Shown: positions 15,676-24,584, numbered from the stretch's first letter. The stretch: 44,818 bases of DNA from Candidatus Alloenteromonas pullicola (GCA_018714785.1 DVMV01000008.1:1-44818); one strand, 5' to 3'. The notes: generated by a model from the letters alone, not told the origin. Numbers and translations: made by a program.

Positions 15676-16539
15676 ATGAAGCAGCAGGCCGTCCATTATT
15701 TCCCCGGGCATATGCAGAAGGCCCTCCGCAAGGTCGAGTCCTTCATCTCCTTGGTGGACATCGTAATCGAGCTGGTCGACGCCAGGGCGCCGCTTTCCAG
15801 CCGCAACCCGCTACTGACCGGCCTAAACCCATCCAAGCCGAGGCTGATACTGCTAAGCAAGGACGACATGGCCGATGAGGCCGTGACCAAGCTCTGGGTC
15901 GACTTTTTCCGCGCTTCCGGGATGCAGTGCGTGTCCGCCAATTTGAAGAAGGGCAAGCTTCTGGGGCTGCTATCGTCCTCCGTTGACAAGGCAATCTCCG
16001 CCAAGCGGGAGAAGGAAAAACGGCTTGGCATGAAGAGGCAGCCGGCCAAGGCGATGGTCATCGGCATTCCTAACGTCGGGAAAAGCACCTTGATAAACTC
16101 GTTGGCCTCAAGGAAGGCCGCTTCTGTCGGCAATAAGGCTGGCATAACCCGGGCAGAGCAGTGGATAAAGCTAAGCGAGGATTTCATATTGCTCGACACC
16201 CCCGGCATCCTGCCGATGAACTACCCGACGCCGGAGCAAGCCGTCCGCTTGGCTTTGCTCGGCTCGATGAGGGAGGACGTAATGCCAAACGACGAGCTGG
16301 CCGAGCGCCTGCTGTCGTTTTTGCGGGAAAACTACCCCAATAGCCTGCAGAACCGGTTCGAGATTGGCGATATTTCCTCTTTGCCAGACGATGAGATCCT
16401 CCAATCCATCGCCAAAAGGCGGGGCCTGCTGGAGAACGGGGCTCCGAGCTCCGCAAAAGCCGCCTATTTGCTTCTGAAGGAATTCAAAGACGGGGTGCTG
16501 GGGCGGATAAGCCTCGAGAGGCCAGCCGATGCTAGATAA
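15676..16539 (+). CDS. rbgA: Ribosome biogenesis GTPase RbgA (YlqF)
   Basis: The 287-residue protein is a circularly permuted GTPase needed for late 50S assembly. It starts with the family motif HYFPGHMQKALR. The G4 motif comes first, here LSKDD (60-64) in place of the common NKxD, so the usual Asn is Ser. It is followed by G1 GIPNVGKST (130-138), GNKAGITRAEQWIKL and G3 DTPGILP (174-180). The helical C-terminal RNA-binding domain follows. The gene overlaps rnhB by 11 bases, matching the rbgA-rnhB order of B. subtilis. High confidence; the Ser in G4 is worth noting but is not predicted to abolish binding. Confidence 0.94.
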   Translation: MKQQAVHYFPGHMQKALRKVESFISLVDIVIELVDARAPLSSRNPLLTGLNPSKPRLILLSKDDMADEAVTKLWVDFFRASGMQCVSANLKKGKLLGLLSSSVDKAISAKREKEKRLGMKRQPAKAMVIGIPNVGKSTLINSLASRKAASVGNKAGITRAEQWIKLSEDFILLDTPGILPMNYPTPEQAVRLALLGSMREDVMPNDELAERLLSFLRENYPNSLQNRFEIGDISSLPDDEILQSIAKRRGLLENGAPSSAKAAYLLLKEFKDGVLGRISLERPADAR

Positions 16540-17149
16540 GGAAAAGGAATACTATTCCGATGAGGTGAGGCTGATCGCCGGGACCGACGAAGCGGGCCGG
16601 GGGCCTTTGGCCGGGCCGGTCTTCGCCGCGGCCGTCATATTCCCAACAGGTTACGTAAACGACGAGATCAACGACTCGAAGAAGCTGACGGCGAAAAGGC
16701 GCGACAAGCTATTCGACCTCATAAAAAAGGACGCCTTGGCCTATGGCATCGCTTCAGTTTCCCCCAAGGAGATCGACGAGATAAACATATACGAGGCCTC
16801 AAGGAAGGCCATGATGATGGCGCTCGACCAGCTTTCGAGCAAGCCGGACCTCATATTGACCGACGCGATGCCGCTGCCCTCATATCCCATAAAGTCCATC
16901 CCGATCATCAAAGGCGATGCCAAGGCGCTTTGCATCGCCGCCGCCTCGATATTAGCCAAGGTCAGCCGCGACTGCTACATGGACGAGCTGGAGAAACTGT
17001 ATCCCGATTTCTCGTTCTCGAAGCACAAAGGCTATGGGACCAAGGCCCATCTTCAGGAACTCGATGAGCACGGGCCGATTGAGGGAGTGCATCGCTTCAG
17101 CTTTGAGCCGGTGAGGGAAAAGGCTACCTCGATTTGGCGATTCATCTGA
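16529..17149 (+). CDS. rnhB: Ribonuclease HII
   Basis: The 206-residue enzyme nicks RNA-DNA hybrids and removes misincorporated ribonucleotides. Its signature is AGTDEAGRGPLAGPV near the N-terminus, with the catalytic Asp-Glu pair. It continues with NDSKKLTAKRRDKL, LTDAMPLP and IAAASILAKVSRD, and the C-terminal KHKGYGTKAHLQ. Length is typical. It overlaps the end of rbgA and is followed by dprA after a 46-base gap. High confidence. Confidence 0.95.
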   Translation: MLDKEKEYYSDEVRLIAGTDEAGRGPLAGPVFAAAVIFPTGYVNDEINDSKKLTAKRRDKLFDLIKKDALAYGIASVSPKEIDEINIYEASRKAMMMALDQLSSKPDLILTDAMPLPSYPIKSIPIIKGDAKALCIAAASILAKVSRDCYMDELEKLYPDFSFSKHKGYGTKAHLQELDEHGPIEGVHRFSFEPVREKATSIWRFI

Positions 17150-17195
17150 AACCTTTTGCGAATTGCCTCCTACTTATATGTCAGGAGGGCTGGAA

Positions 17196-18002
17196 ATGAT
17201 AAAGGCAAAAGAACTTCTGGCATACCTTTCGCTTATCCACAAAGGCGATTGGAACCTGATGTACGACGACATACGCAGGAAGCGCCGCTTCGACACCAAG
17301 GAGGCGGTTTCTATCGTCGAGAAATGCGGGTGCAAGTACGTCACCCTGGTCGACGACGATTACCCGACGATACTCAAGGAGTGCATCAAGCCGCCCCTGG
17401 TGCTGTGGTATCGCGGGAACCTTGAGCTGCTAAGCCGCTTCGACCGCAACGTCACGATCGTCGGCTCGAGGAAATGCTCAGACTATGCAGCCGAGATGAC
17501 CAAGAAGGTGGCATCCGAGCTCGCGGAGCGGGGCATTGGAATCGTGTCCGGGCTTGCCAAAGGAATCGACACGGCGGCGCTATCCGAAGCCAATAGGTTC
17601 GGCAAGGCCATCGCGGTGCTCGGGAACGGGATCGACGTCAATTACCCGGAGGAAAACGCCGCGCTGCAGGAGGAGATCGGCCGGACCGGATTGCTTATTA
17701 GCGAGTATCCGGAAGGGGTGGGGCCCGAGGCCTCGCATTTTCCCTGCCGGAACAGGATCCTGGCCTGCCTATCCAAGCTCACTTTGGTCGCCGAGGCCCA
17801 CGAGAAGTCGGGGACGCTAATCACCGCCGCCTATGCCCTCAACCTCAACCGCGAGCTCGCCTGCTTCCCGTTCAGGGCCGACGAAGGCAGCGCCGGCAAC
17901 ATGCTCATCAAGGACGGGGCGCTGTTGGTCGAGAACGCCTCCGAGGTGCTCGAAGCCATCGATTACAAGCTCGAAAAGGCAAAAAAGGATAAACGCCGCT
18001 AA
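17196..18002 (+). CDS. dprA: DNA processing protein DprA (Smf)
   Basis: The 268-residue protein binds incoming single-stranded DNA and loads RecA in transformation, and it is widely kept in bacteria even where competence is unknown. The Rossmann-like DprA core is clear: VGSRKCSDYAAEMTKKVA, GIVSGLAKGIDTAAL, AVLGNGIDVNYPEENAALQ, SEYPEGVGPEASHFPCRNRI (in pieces), EKSGTLITAAYALNLNRE and LIKDGALLVENASEVL. ATG 17196 was chosen because AGGAGGG sits just before it; the frame extends upstream to TTG 17163. The C-terminal winged-helix domain is missing, as in many short DprA proteins. It lies between rnhB and topA as in B. subtilis. Confidence 0.93.
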   Translation: MIKAKELLAYLSLIHKGDWNLMYDDIRRKRRFDTKEAVSIVEKCGCKYVTLVDDDYPTILKECIKPPLVLWYRGNLELLSRFDRNVTIVGSRKCSDYAAEMTKKVASELAERGIGIVSGLAKGIDTAALSEANRFGKAIAVLGNGIDVNYPEENAALQEEIGRTGLLISEYPEGVGPEASHFPCRNRILACLSKLTLVAEAHEKSGTLITAAYALNLNRELACFPFRADEGSAGNMLIKDGALLVENASEVLEAIDYKLEKAKKDKRR

Positions 18003-18074
18003 GGCCCAAAAAAAGTTTTCGGCCCTTTATAAATAATGATTATTTATATGCTCTTTAGGGCTCGTTGAACCGCT

Positions 18075-18103
18075 TTGACTTTCCCTTTCCCGCTATCTAT
18101 ATT
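18075..18103 (+). promoter_or_regulatory. Short-leader promoter of topA
   Basis: TTGACT (18075-18080) and TATATT (18098-18103) are separated by 17 bases. The topA ATG at 18114 is ten bases after the -10 box, giving a leader of only a few bases and no Shine-Dalgarno sequence. Confidence 0.85.
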
Positions 18104-18113
18104 CTTGTCGTTT

Positions 18114-20267
18114 ATGAAGTTGGTCATCGTCGAGTCTCCGAAGAAGAGCGAAACAATTGGGCGCTATCTTGGCACCGATTATAAGGTCCTTGCCTCAGAG
18201 GGCCACATCAGGGATCTTTCTACCCGCGGAAAAGGCGGATTGGGGATCAACATCGAGGCCAATTTCAAGCCAGACTGGGCAATCCCCGAGAAGAAGCGGG
18301 GCGTCGTCGCCAAACTAACCAAAGCCGCCAAGGAGGCGGAGCAGGTGTTCCTGGCGACCGACCCTGATAGGGAGGGAGAGGCGATCTCCTGGCATTTGGC
18401 CGAGGTGCTGAAGCTGCCGGTCGATACCACCAGCCGCCTTCGTTTCCACGAGATAACCAAGCCGGCCATCACCCAAGCCATGGAGAACCCGAGCCATATA
18501 GATATGAACCTGGTCAAGGCTCAGGAGACAAGGCGCTTGGAGGACAGGATCATCGGATTTAAGGTCTCCACCCTCTTGCAGCGCAATATCGGCGTCAAAT
18601 CGGCCGGCCGCGTCCAAAGCGCTACGCTGCGCATGATAGTCGATCGGCAAAACGAGATCGACGCCTTCGTTCCCGAGGAATACTGGACCATCGAGATAAT
18701 CGTCGAGGTCGGCGGGAAGAAGCTGAAGGCCGCTTTAAGCAAGGTTGACGGCAAGCCGTTCAAATGCTCAAGCAAGGAAGAGGCCGACGCCATCGTCGCC
18801 AGGATACCGCAGATACTTTTGGTTACCTCGGTTTCCAAATCGCCGAAAACCATTTTCCCGGCGGCTCCTTTCACGACCTCAACCATGCAGCAGGCCGCCT
18901 ATACCAAATACAAATTCTCAAACGCCAAGACGCAATCCATCGCCCAGCGCCTATACGAGGGCATGACGATAAATCAGGAGCATGTCGGCTTGATCACCTA
19001 CATGCGTACCGACTCCACCCGCATCAGCCCCGAGTTCTTCACCAGGCACGCCGTTCCTTTCATCAAGGAGGTTTATGGCGATGCCTATCTTGGGTTCCTC
19101 CGCGAGGAGAAGAAGGGGAAGAACGTCCAGGACGCCCATGAAGCCATTCGCCCGACCGGAACCCACCGCACCCCCGAGGTGGTCGCCCAATACGTGAGCA
19201 GCGATGAGGCCAAGCTATACCGCCTAATCTACTGCCGCGCCATGGCTTCGCTAATGGCGCCCAAAAAGGTCGAGAAGACCTCCGTCACCCTCTCGGGAAA
19301 CGGGCTCGATTTCACTTTGTCGGGCTCGAGGACCATCTTCCCCGGCTTCGAGGTCATCTACGGCGACTTCGAAGACGACAAGGACGAGCCGACCCTGCCG
19401 GACATAAAGGAGGGCGAGAACATCGCCTTGTGCAAGGTTAACCCCGAGCAGAAGTTCACCAAGCCGGCCCCGAACTACAACGAAGCCTCCATCGTCAAGG
19501 CCATGGAGGAGAAGGGGATCGGCCGTCCATCGACCTATGCAACGACCATCGAGACGTTGATAAAGAGGAAGTACGTCACCTCGACCAAGGGCGTTCTGAC
19601 CCCGACCGATGACGGCAAGAAGACGGTGGTGGTGCTCAAGAAATACTTCCCGGACATCGTCTCCACCGACTATACGGCCAAAATGGAGGGCGAGCTCGAC
19701 AAGATCGAGGACGGGAACGTTGAGTTCCTGACCGCCATGAACGATTTCTATGGGCCCTTCATGGAGACTTTCGATCAGGCCAAGCAGAAGATGTACAAAG
19801 ATCCCCCGGTGGAAACCGGAGAGATGTGCCCGGTGTGCGGGAATCCGTTGGTGGTAAAGACAAACCGCAAGGGCGAGCAGTTCATAGGCTGCTCCGGCTA
19901 TCCATCCTGCACCTACATCAAGAAGGCGGAGAAGGTCCCCGACGAGCCGACCGGGCAGATGTGCCCCGAATGCGGATCGCCGCTGGTGTACAAGACCAAC
20001 CGCAAGGGCGAGCGCTTCATAGGCTGCTCGGCCTTCCCCAAATGCCGCTACACCGCCTCGGTTGACGGCAAACCGACCGAGAAGAAGGAAAAGCCGGTCT
20101 ATACCGAGAAAGACTACGTCAAGCCCTGCCCGAACTGCAAAACCGGCTTCCTTGTAGTCAAAAAAGGCCGCAAAACCTCATTCTTAGGCTGCACCAATTT
20201 CCCGCGTTGCCGCTACCACGAATGGCTCGACAGCAAGAAGGGAAGCAAAGATCCGGAGAATAAGTAA
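18114..20267 (+). CDS. topA: DNA topoisomerase I
   Basis: The 717-residue type IA topoisomerase relaxes negative supercoils. The TOPRIM domain starts with MKLVIVESPKKSETIGRYLG and holds DPDREGEAISWH (83-94). The catalytic tyrosine is Y296 in GLITYMRTDST. The C-terminus has three zinc-ribbon repeats with CPVCG/GCSGYPSC, CPECG/GCSAFPKC and CPNC/GCTNFPRC. The frame extends upstream to TTG 18075, but that lies on the -35 box, so ATG 18114 was chosen. The gene stop is immediately followed by the trmFO ATG. The order dprA-topA-trmFO-xerC matches B. subtilis. High confidence. Confidence 0.96.
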   Translation: MKLVIVESPKKSETIGRYLGTDYKVLASEGHIRDLSTRGKGGLGINIEANFKPDWAIPEKKRGVVAKLTKAAKEAEQVFLATDPDREGEAISWHLAEVLKLPVDTTSRLRFHEITKPAITQAMENPSHIDMNLVKAQETRRLEDRIIGFKVSTLLQRNIGVKSAGRVQSATLRMIVDRQNEIDAFVPEEYWTIEIIVEVGGKKLKAALSKVDGKPFKCSSKEEADAIVARIPQILLVTSVSKSPKTIFPAAPFTTSTMQQAAYTKYKFSNAKTQSIAQRLYEGMTINQEHVGLITYMRTDSTRISPEFFTRHAVPFIKEVYGDAYLGFLREEKKGKNVQDAHEAIRPTGTHRTPEVVAQYVSSDEAKLYRLIYCRAMASLMAPKKVEKTSVTLSGNGLDFTLSGSRTIFPGFEVIYGDFEDDKDEPTLPDIKEGENIALCKVNPEQKFTKPAPNYNEASIVKAMEEKGIGRPSTYATTIETLIKRKYVTSTKGVLTPTDDGKKTVVVLKKYFPDIVSTDYTAKMEGELDKIEDGNVEFLTAMNDFYGPFMETFDQAKQKMYKDPPVETGEMCPVCGNPLVVKTNRKGEQFIGCSGYPSCTYIKKAEKVPDEPTGQMCPECGSPLVYKTNRKGERFIGCSAFPKCRYTASVDGKPTEKKEKPVYTEKDYVKPCPNCKTGFLVVKKGRKTSFLGCTNFPRCRYHEWLDSKKGSKDPENK

Positions 20268-21554
20268 ATGGGGAAGGCCATCGTAATCGGAGGCGGTCTG
20301 GCCGGCTCTGAGGCCGCCTATTACCTTCTTAAGAAAGGCCACGAGGTCCATCTTTATGAGCCTCGCCCGGCCTATCGCGATGAAGCGCACGAGACGCCTC
20401 TTTTCGGCGAGCTTGTGTGTTCTAACTCCCTAAAGTCCAAGCGTATTGACAACGCTTGCGGGCTGCTTAAGGAGGAGATGAGGCTCTTCGGCTCGATCAT
20501 GATGGAGGCCGCCGACCATTCCGAGGTCCCCTCCGGAAACGCTCTAGGGGTCGACCGCAACGAGTTCGCCGGTTTTATTGACGCCAAATTGCGCTCGTTC
20601 CCGAACCTAGTCGTGCATAACGAGGAAGTCAGGCGGCTACCCGAGGACGGCCTCGCCATCTTGGCGACCGGCCCGCTTACCAGCCCGGAGCTGATGTCGA
20701 GCCTTGAAGGCCTGCTTGGGAAAAGCGCCCTGTCATTTTTCGATGCCTCGGCCCCAATCATAAAAAAGGACAGCCTCGATTTCTCGATCTGCTATTACAA
20801 ATCGCGATATGAGCAGGATGACTCATCATACATAAACTGCCCATTCACCAAAGAGGAGTATTACGCCTTCGTGACCGAGCTATTGGGCGCCAAGAAAGCC
20901 TTGCTGCACGAATTCGACACCCATTACTTCGAGGGCTGCCTTCCCGTGGAGGTCATCGCCTCAAGGGGGATGGAGACTCTGCGCCACGGCCCACTCAAAC
21001 CGTTCGGCCTTTCGACCCCGGAGCACCCTCACCCTTATGCCGTGGCCCAGCTAAGGCAGGACAGCCTTTTGGGCGACCTATACAACATCGTCGGGTTCCA
21101 AACCAACCTGACCTACCCCGAACAGAAGCGAGTGTTCTCCATGATACCGGGGCTGAAGAACGCCGAGTTCGTGCGTTACGGGTTGATGCACCGGAATTCC
21201 TATATCGACTCCCCGTCTTGCCTCAACGAAGACCTGACGCTCAAGAAGCGGGGCAACGTCTACGTAGCCGGCCAGCTTTCGGGGGTGGAGGGGTATGTTG
21301 AGTCGGCCGCCTCCGGCATAGCCGCCGCGATTTACTTAGACCGTCGCCTGACGGGGAAACCCGAGGTCAAGATACCCGAGGGCACGATGCTCGGCGCTTT
21401 GCTCAACTACGTGCTTCATTCAAGCTCCGCATTCTTCTCCCCGATGAACGCCACCTGGGCCTTGATACCTTCCTCGAGCAAGCAGACTAGGCTGGAGGAT
21501 GCCCACAACTGCCTGCTGAAGATGCAATCGTTCGCGAGGGAGATAAGTGACTAG
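20268..21554 (+). CDS. trmFO: Methylenetetrahydrofolate-tRNA uracil-5-methyltransferase TrmFO
   Basis: The 428-residue flavoprotein makes ribothymidine at position 54 of tRNA using methylene-THF and FAD. The FAD-binding start is IGGGLAGSEAAYYLLKKGHEV, followed by ELVCSNSLKS and NACGLLKEEMR. GQLSGVEGYVESAASG near the C-terminus is the second flavin signature. The start ATG directly abuts the topA stop, so coupling is likely. Its 3' end overlaps xerC. Length is typical of the family. High confidence. Confidence 0.95.
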   Translation: MGKAIVIGGGLAGSEAAYYLLKKGHEVHLYEPRPAYRDEAHETPLFGELVCSNSLKSKRIDNACGLLKEEMRLFGSIMMEAADHSEVPSGNALGVDRNEFAGFIDAKLRSFPNLVVHNEEVRRLPEDGLAILATGPLTSPELMSSLEGLLGKSALSFFDASAPIIKKDSLDFSICYYKSRYEQDDSSYINCPFTKEEYYAFVTELLGAKKALLHEFDTHYFEGCLPVEVIASRGMETLRHGPLKPFGLSTPEHPHPYAVAQLRQDSLLGDLYNIVGFQTNLTYPEQKRVFSMIPGLKNAEFVRYGLMHRNSYIDSPSCLNEDLTLKKRGNVYVAGQLSGVEGYVESAASGIAAAIYLDRRLTGKPEVKIPEGTMLGALLNYVLHSSSAFFSPMNATWALIPSSSKQTRLEDAHNCLLKMQSFAREISD

Positions 21555-22455
21555 GCTGGACGAGTACTGCGCTTTCTTGACCTATCAGCGCGCCTATTCG
21601 GCCAAGACGGTCGAGTCCTATCGGAGCGACATCGAGTTCTTCCTGTCTTTTCTCGAGAAGAAAAAGAGGCCGGTCGACCAAATCGACGAGAAGCTGATAA
21701 GGGATTTCCTTTACAAGCAGATGGACCAAGGGGTCGGCAAAAGGAGCCTGCAGCGGAGGCTAAGCGCCCTCCGGTCGTATTTCGATTTCCTTCTGCATAA
21801 GGGCGATGTGCCTAGCAACCCGTTCCGGATGGTTAGCTCCCCGAAGATGGGGCAGTCCTTTCCCGATCGCCTGTTCCTCGAGGAGGTGGAGCGCCTCATA
21901 GAGGAGAACGGCCGCCGCGACGATGAATTGGCCCCGCGAGACCAGGCGATATTGCTGCTTCTTTTCACCTCCGGCATGCGGGCCTCGGAGCTGGTCGCCC
22001 TGACCCCTATGCAAATAGACTTCCGTCGCTTGTCCATCTTGGTTCACGGAAAGGGGAAGAAGGACCGCTACGTGCCGTTTTCCGAGAAAACCGCCGAGGC
22101 TTTGCGCGATTATGCCGTCAATTGTCGGAGCAAATTGCTCCAAAGGAGGGAAAAGCCGGGAAGGGTCGATGCCCTTTTCCTGTCCGCCAAAGGCGAGAAG
22201 CTGACCGTCCGGGGGCTGGAGTACATCCTCTCCTCGATCGAGAAGCGCCTTGGCGAGCATCTTCACCTCCACCCGCATCTGCTTCGCCATACATTCGCCA
22301 CCACCTTGCTCGATTCCGGCGCCGACCTAAGGCAGATACAGGAGCTCCTAGGCCACGAATCGATCAACACGACCCAGGTATATACCCACCTTTCGACCAA
22401 GGATCTGTCGGAAGAATATTCCAAGGCGTTCGACTCTCCCAAGAAAGGGGAATAG
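21547..22455 (+). CDS. xerC: Tyrosine recombinase XerC
   Basis: The 302-residue enzyme resolves chromosome dimers at dif. The SAM-like N-terminal DNA-binding domain covers about residues 1-85. The catalytic set is R145 (SGMRASEL), a lysine at about 171-172 (GKGKKDRYVPF), H244 and R247 (HPHLLRHTFA), H270 (LLGHESI) and Y279 (QVYTHLS). It starts with GTG overlapping the trmFO end, and its position after topA-trmFO is the standard XerC locus in Bacilli. In B. subtilis clpQ, clpY and codY follow; here the rpsB leader follows directly. Confidence 0.92.
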   Translation: MTRLDEYCAFLTYQRAYSAKTVESYRSDIEFFLSFLEKKKRPVDQIDEKLIRDFLYKQMDQGVGKRSLQRRLSALRSYFDFLLHKGDVPSNPFRMVSSPKMGQSFPDRLFLEEVERLIEENGRRDDELAPRDQAILLLLFTSGMRASELVALTPMQIDFRRLSILVHGKGKKDRYVPFSEKTAEALRDYAVNCRSKLLQRREKPGRVDALFLSAKGEKLTVRGLEYILSSIEKRLGEHLHLHPHLLRHTFATTLLDSGADLRQIQELLGHESINTTQVYTHLSTKDLSEEYSKAFDSPKKGE

Positions 22456-22634
22456 AAACTCGCCCTTGATACGCGCGAGCGTATGGGATAAAGTTTCCTT
22501 CGCGGTTTCATGCCGCCAAAACGCACCCCGTGGATTCGGAGCCTTGTTCCTCTCGGGCCGAAATAGGCTTAAAAATCGAGCAGGTGGTCATCCGTTGGAA
22601 GCGGGGGAGGCACAAACAAATGGAGGTCACCACA
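22456..22634 (+). promoter_or_regulatory. Promoter and leader of rpsB
   Basis: A promoter is likely near the start: TTGATA (22466-22471) with TAAAGT (22489-22494) at 17 bases, or GATAAA two bases earlier. The leader of about 135 bases has hairpin GCGG/CCGC (22502-22516) and a longer stem TTCGG/CCGAA (22535-22562). It ends with GGAGGTCACCACAATG, a strong Shine-Dalgarno context. An autoregulatory S2 leader is possible; no known Rfam element was recognised. Confidence 0.55.
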
Positions 22635-23678
22635 ATGAGTGACGAAATCAAGGAGACCCTCGCCCAGGGGACTGAGCAGGCCGAGCAGGCTGCCCCCGCC
22701 GAGGAGAACATCATGGCGCAGGTCATGCACGACCCCAACGCCCCAATCATCACGCTGAAGAAATGCCTTTCCGCCGGCGTCCACTTCGGGCATCAGACCC
22801 GTCGCTGGAACCCGAAGATGGGCAAGTTCATCTACGGCGCCCGCAATGGCATCTACATCATCGACCTCAACAAGACCGTTGAGCGCGTCACCGCTTCCTA
22901 CAAAGCCCTCCGCGCCATCGTCGAGGCCGGCGGAAATGCCTCCGGCCGCGTCCTGTTCGTCGGGACCAAGCCGCAGTCGCAGCAGATCGTCATCGACGAG
23001 GCTGTCCGCTCTGGCTCGTTCTACATCACCAACCGCTGGCTCGGCGGAACCCTCACCAACTTCCGCACCATCCAGGGCCGCATCAAGAGGCTCCGCGATC
23101 TAGAGACCGCCTCTGAGGATGGCTCCTGGGACAAGCTCCCGAAGAAGGAAGTCGCCCTTCTGAAGAAAGAGCTCGCCAAGCTCCAGAAGAACCTCGAGGG
23201 CATCAAGGAGATGCGCCGCCTTCCGAACGCCATCGTCCTCGTTGACCCGACCATCGAGCACAACGCCGTCGCCGAGGCCCACAAGCTCGGCATCCCCGTC
23301 TTCGCCATCTGCGATACTTCCGACGATCCGGACACCGTCGACTTCCCGCTTCCGTCCAACAACGATGCCACCAGCGCCATCAAGCTCATCATCGGCGTCA
23401 TGGCCGATGCCATCGTCGAGGCCCGCACCAACGGCGGCCTGACCGAGATCGCCTACACCGTCGATGAGGGTGAGGAAGCCACCATGGCCGACGCCATCAA
23501 GGTCGCCGACATCGCCGCTGAGCAGCGCCGTGCCGCCATCCGCGCCGCCCGCAAGGCCCGCGAGGAGCACTACGCCAAGATGCAGGCTGAGCGCCAGGCC
23601 CGCTATGCCGCCCGCAAGGAGGCTGCCGCCAAGGCCAAAGCCGAGACTGAGTCCAAGGCCAAAGAGGAAACCAAGTAA
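22635..23678 (+). CDS. rpsB: 30S ribosomal protein S2 (with N- and C-terminal extensions)
   Basis: The S2 core is clear: ITLKKCLSAGVHFGHQTRRWNPKM, FIYGARNGIYIIDL, GGNASGRVLFVGTKPQSQ (in pieces), NRWLGGTLTNF and NAIVLVDP. With the chosen start the protein has 347 residues, longer than the usual 240-260. An acidic, Gln/Ala-rich N-terminal extension covers about residues 1-37. A C-terminal extension of about 80 residues is Ala/Arg/Lys/Glu-rich (starting near ADIAAEQRRAA) and probably helical or coiled-coil. ATG 22635 was preferred because GGAGG precedes it; ATG 22620 and further upstream codons remain possible. It is followed after one base by tsf, the classic rpsB-tsf pair. Confidence 0.93.
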   Translation: MSDEIKETLAQGTEQAEQAAPAEENIMAQVMHDPNAPIITLKKCLSAGVHFGHQTRRWNPKMGKFIYGARNGIYIIDLNKTVERVTASYKALRAIVEAGGNASGRVLFVGTKPQSQQIVIDEAVRSGSFYITNRWLGGTLTNFRTIQGRIKRLRDLETASEDGSWDKLPKKEVALLKKELAKLQKNLEGIKEMRRLPNAIVLVDPTIEHNAVAEAHKLGIPVFAICDTSDDPDTVDFPLPSNNDATSAIKLIIGVMADAIVEARTNGGLTEIAYTVDEGEEATMADAIKVADIAAEQRRAAIRAARKAREEHYAKMQAERQARYAARKEAAAKAKAETESKAKEETK

Positions 23679-23679
23679 T

Positions 23680-24525
23680 ATGCCAGTAACCATCGATCAA
23701 ATCAAAGCTCTCCGCGACCGCACCGGCGCGGGGATCATGGATTGCAAGAAGGCCCTTCTGGAGGTCGACGGCGACATCGAGAAGGCCATCGACGTCCTTC
23801 GCGAGAAGGGCATCGCCAAAGCCGCTTCCAAGGCCGGCCGCATCGCCGCTGAGGGCCTCACCAACATCAAGGTCTGCGATGCCTGCCACAAGGCGGTCAT
23901 CGTCGAGGTCAACTGCGAGACCGACTTCGTCTCCAGCTCCGACAAGTTCCACGACCTCGTCGCCCAGGTCACCGATGTTCTATTGAAGAACTGCCCGGCC
24001 ACCCTTGAGGAAGCCACCGAGCTCACCAAGGACCTCTTCGCCGAGGCCACCATCGCCATGGGCGAGAAGTTCGTCCTCCGCCGCTACGAGATCCTCTCCG
24101 CCGCTGAGGGCCAGGCGTTCGGCGCCTACTCCCACATGCAGGGCAAGATCTCCGGCCTCGTCCTCCTCTCCAAAGATGGCGGCGACCTCAACAAGGCCCT
24201 TGCCATGACCGTTGTTGCCAACAATCCGTCCTACCTCACCATCACCGATGTCCCCGAGGACGTCAGGGCCCGCGAGACCAAGATCGCCCAGACCGAGGTC
24301 TCCGAGGATCCGAAGCTCGCTTCCAAGCCCGACGCCGTCAAGGCCAACATCGTGGTTAGGAAGGTCGACAAGGTCCTATCCTCCTCCTGCCTCGACGTTC
24401 AACCTTACGTTTACGACGAGAACAAGACCGTCGGTCAGGTTCTGAAGGAAAACGGCGTCGAGCTGCTCAAGTTCGTCCGCTATGCGGTCGGCGAGGGCAT
24501 CGAGAAGAAAGCCTCCGAGGAATAA
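23680..24525 (+). CDS. tsf: Elongation factor Ts
   Basis: The 281-residue protein is the guanine nucleotide exchange factor of EF-Tu. The N-terminal UBA-like domain has IDQIKALRDRTGAGIMDCKKALLEVDGDIEKAIDVLREKG (start motif RTGAGIMDCKKAL). The EF-Tu contact motif appears as CETDFVSSSDKF, and VVANNPSYLTITDVPEDV and QPYVYDENKTVGQVLK mark the dimerisation region. The longer open frame upstream is a shadow of rpsB. The start is at ATG 23680, one base after the rpsB stop codon, with AGAGGAA upstream. It ends at a strong terminator. High confidence. Confidence 0.96.
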   Translation: MPVTIDQIKALRDRTGAGIMDCKKALLEVDGDIEKAIDVLREKGIAKAASKAGRIAAEGLTNIKVCDACHKAVIVEVNCETDFVSSSDKFHDLVAQVTDVLLKNCPATLEEATELTKDLFAEATIAMGEKFVLRRYEILSAAEGQAFGAYSHMQGKISGLVLLSKDGGDLNKALAMTVVANNPSYLTITDVPEDVRARETKIAQTEVSEDPKLASKPDAVKANIVVRKVDKVLSSSCLDVQPYVYDENKTVGQVLKENGVELLKFVRYAVGEGIEKKASEE

Positions 24526-24534
24526 GAGTCAACA

Positions 24535-24561
24535 AGCACTCCCGAAAGGGGGTGCTTTTTT
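24535..24561 (+). terminator. Intrinsic terminator after tsf
   Basis: AGCACTCCC (24535-24543), GAAA loop, GGGGGTGCT (24548-24556), then a T run. The pyrH -10 box starts two bases after the T run. Confidence 0.92.
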
Positions 24562-24562
24562 G

Positions 24563-24568
24563 TATAAT
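24563..24568 (+). promoter_or_regulatory. -10 box of pyrH promoter
   Basis: TATAAT directly follows the tsf terminator. The leader is about 10 bases and carries a GAGGAAA Shine-Dalgarno sequence, so this unit is not leaderless. Confidence 0.65.
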
Positions 24569-24584
24569 CAGCGCGAGGAAAAAT

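Noticed and set aside
17163-17195. TTG start of dprA upstream of 17196
   Set aside because: ATG 17196 has AGGAGGG directly upstream and gives a normal N-terminus.
21547-22455. xerC as a mobile-element integrase
   Set aside because: Position after topA-trmFO and length are those of the chromosomal XerC; the integrase at 43655 is the mobile one.
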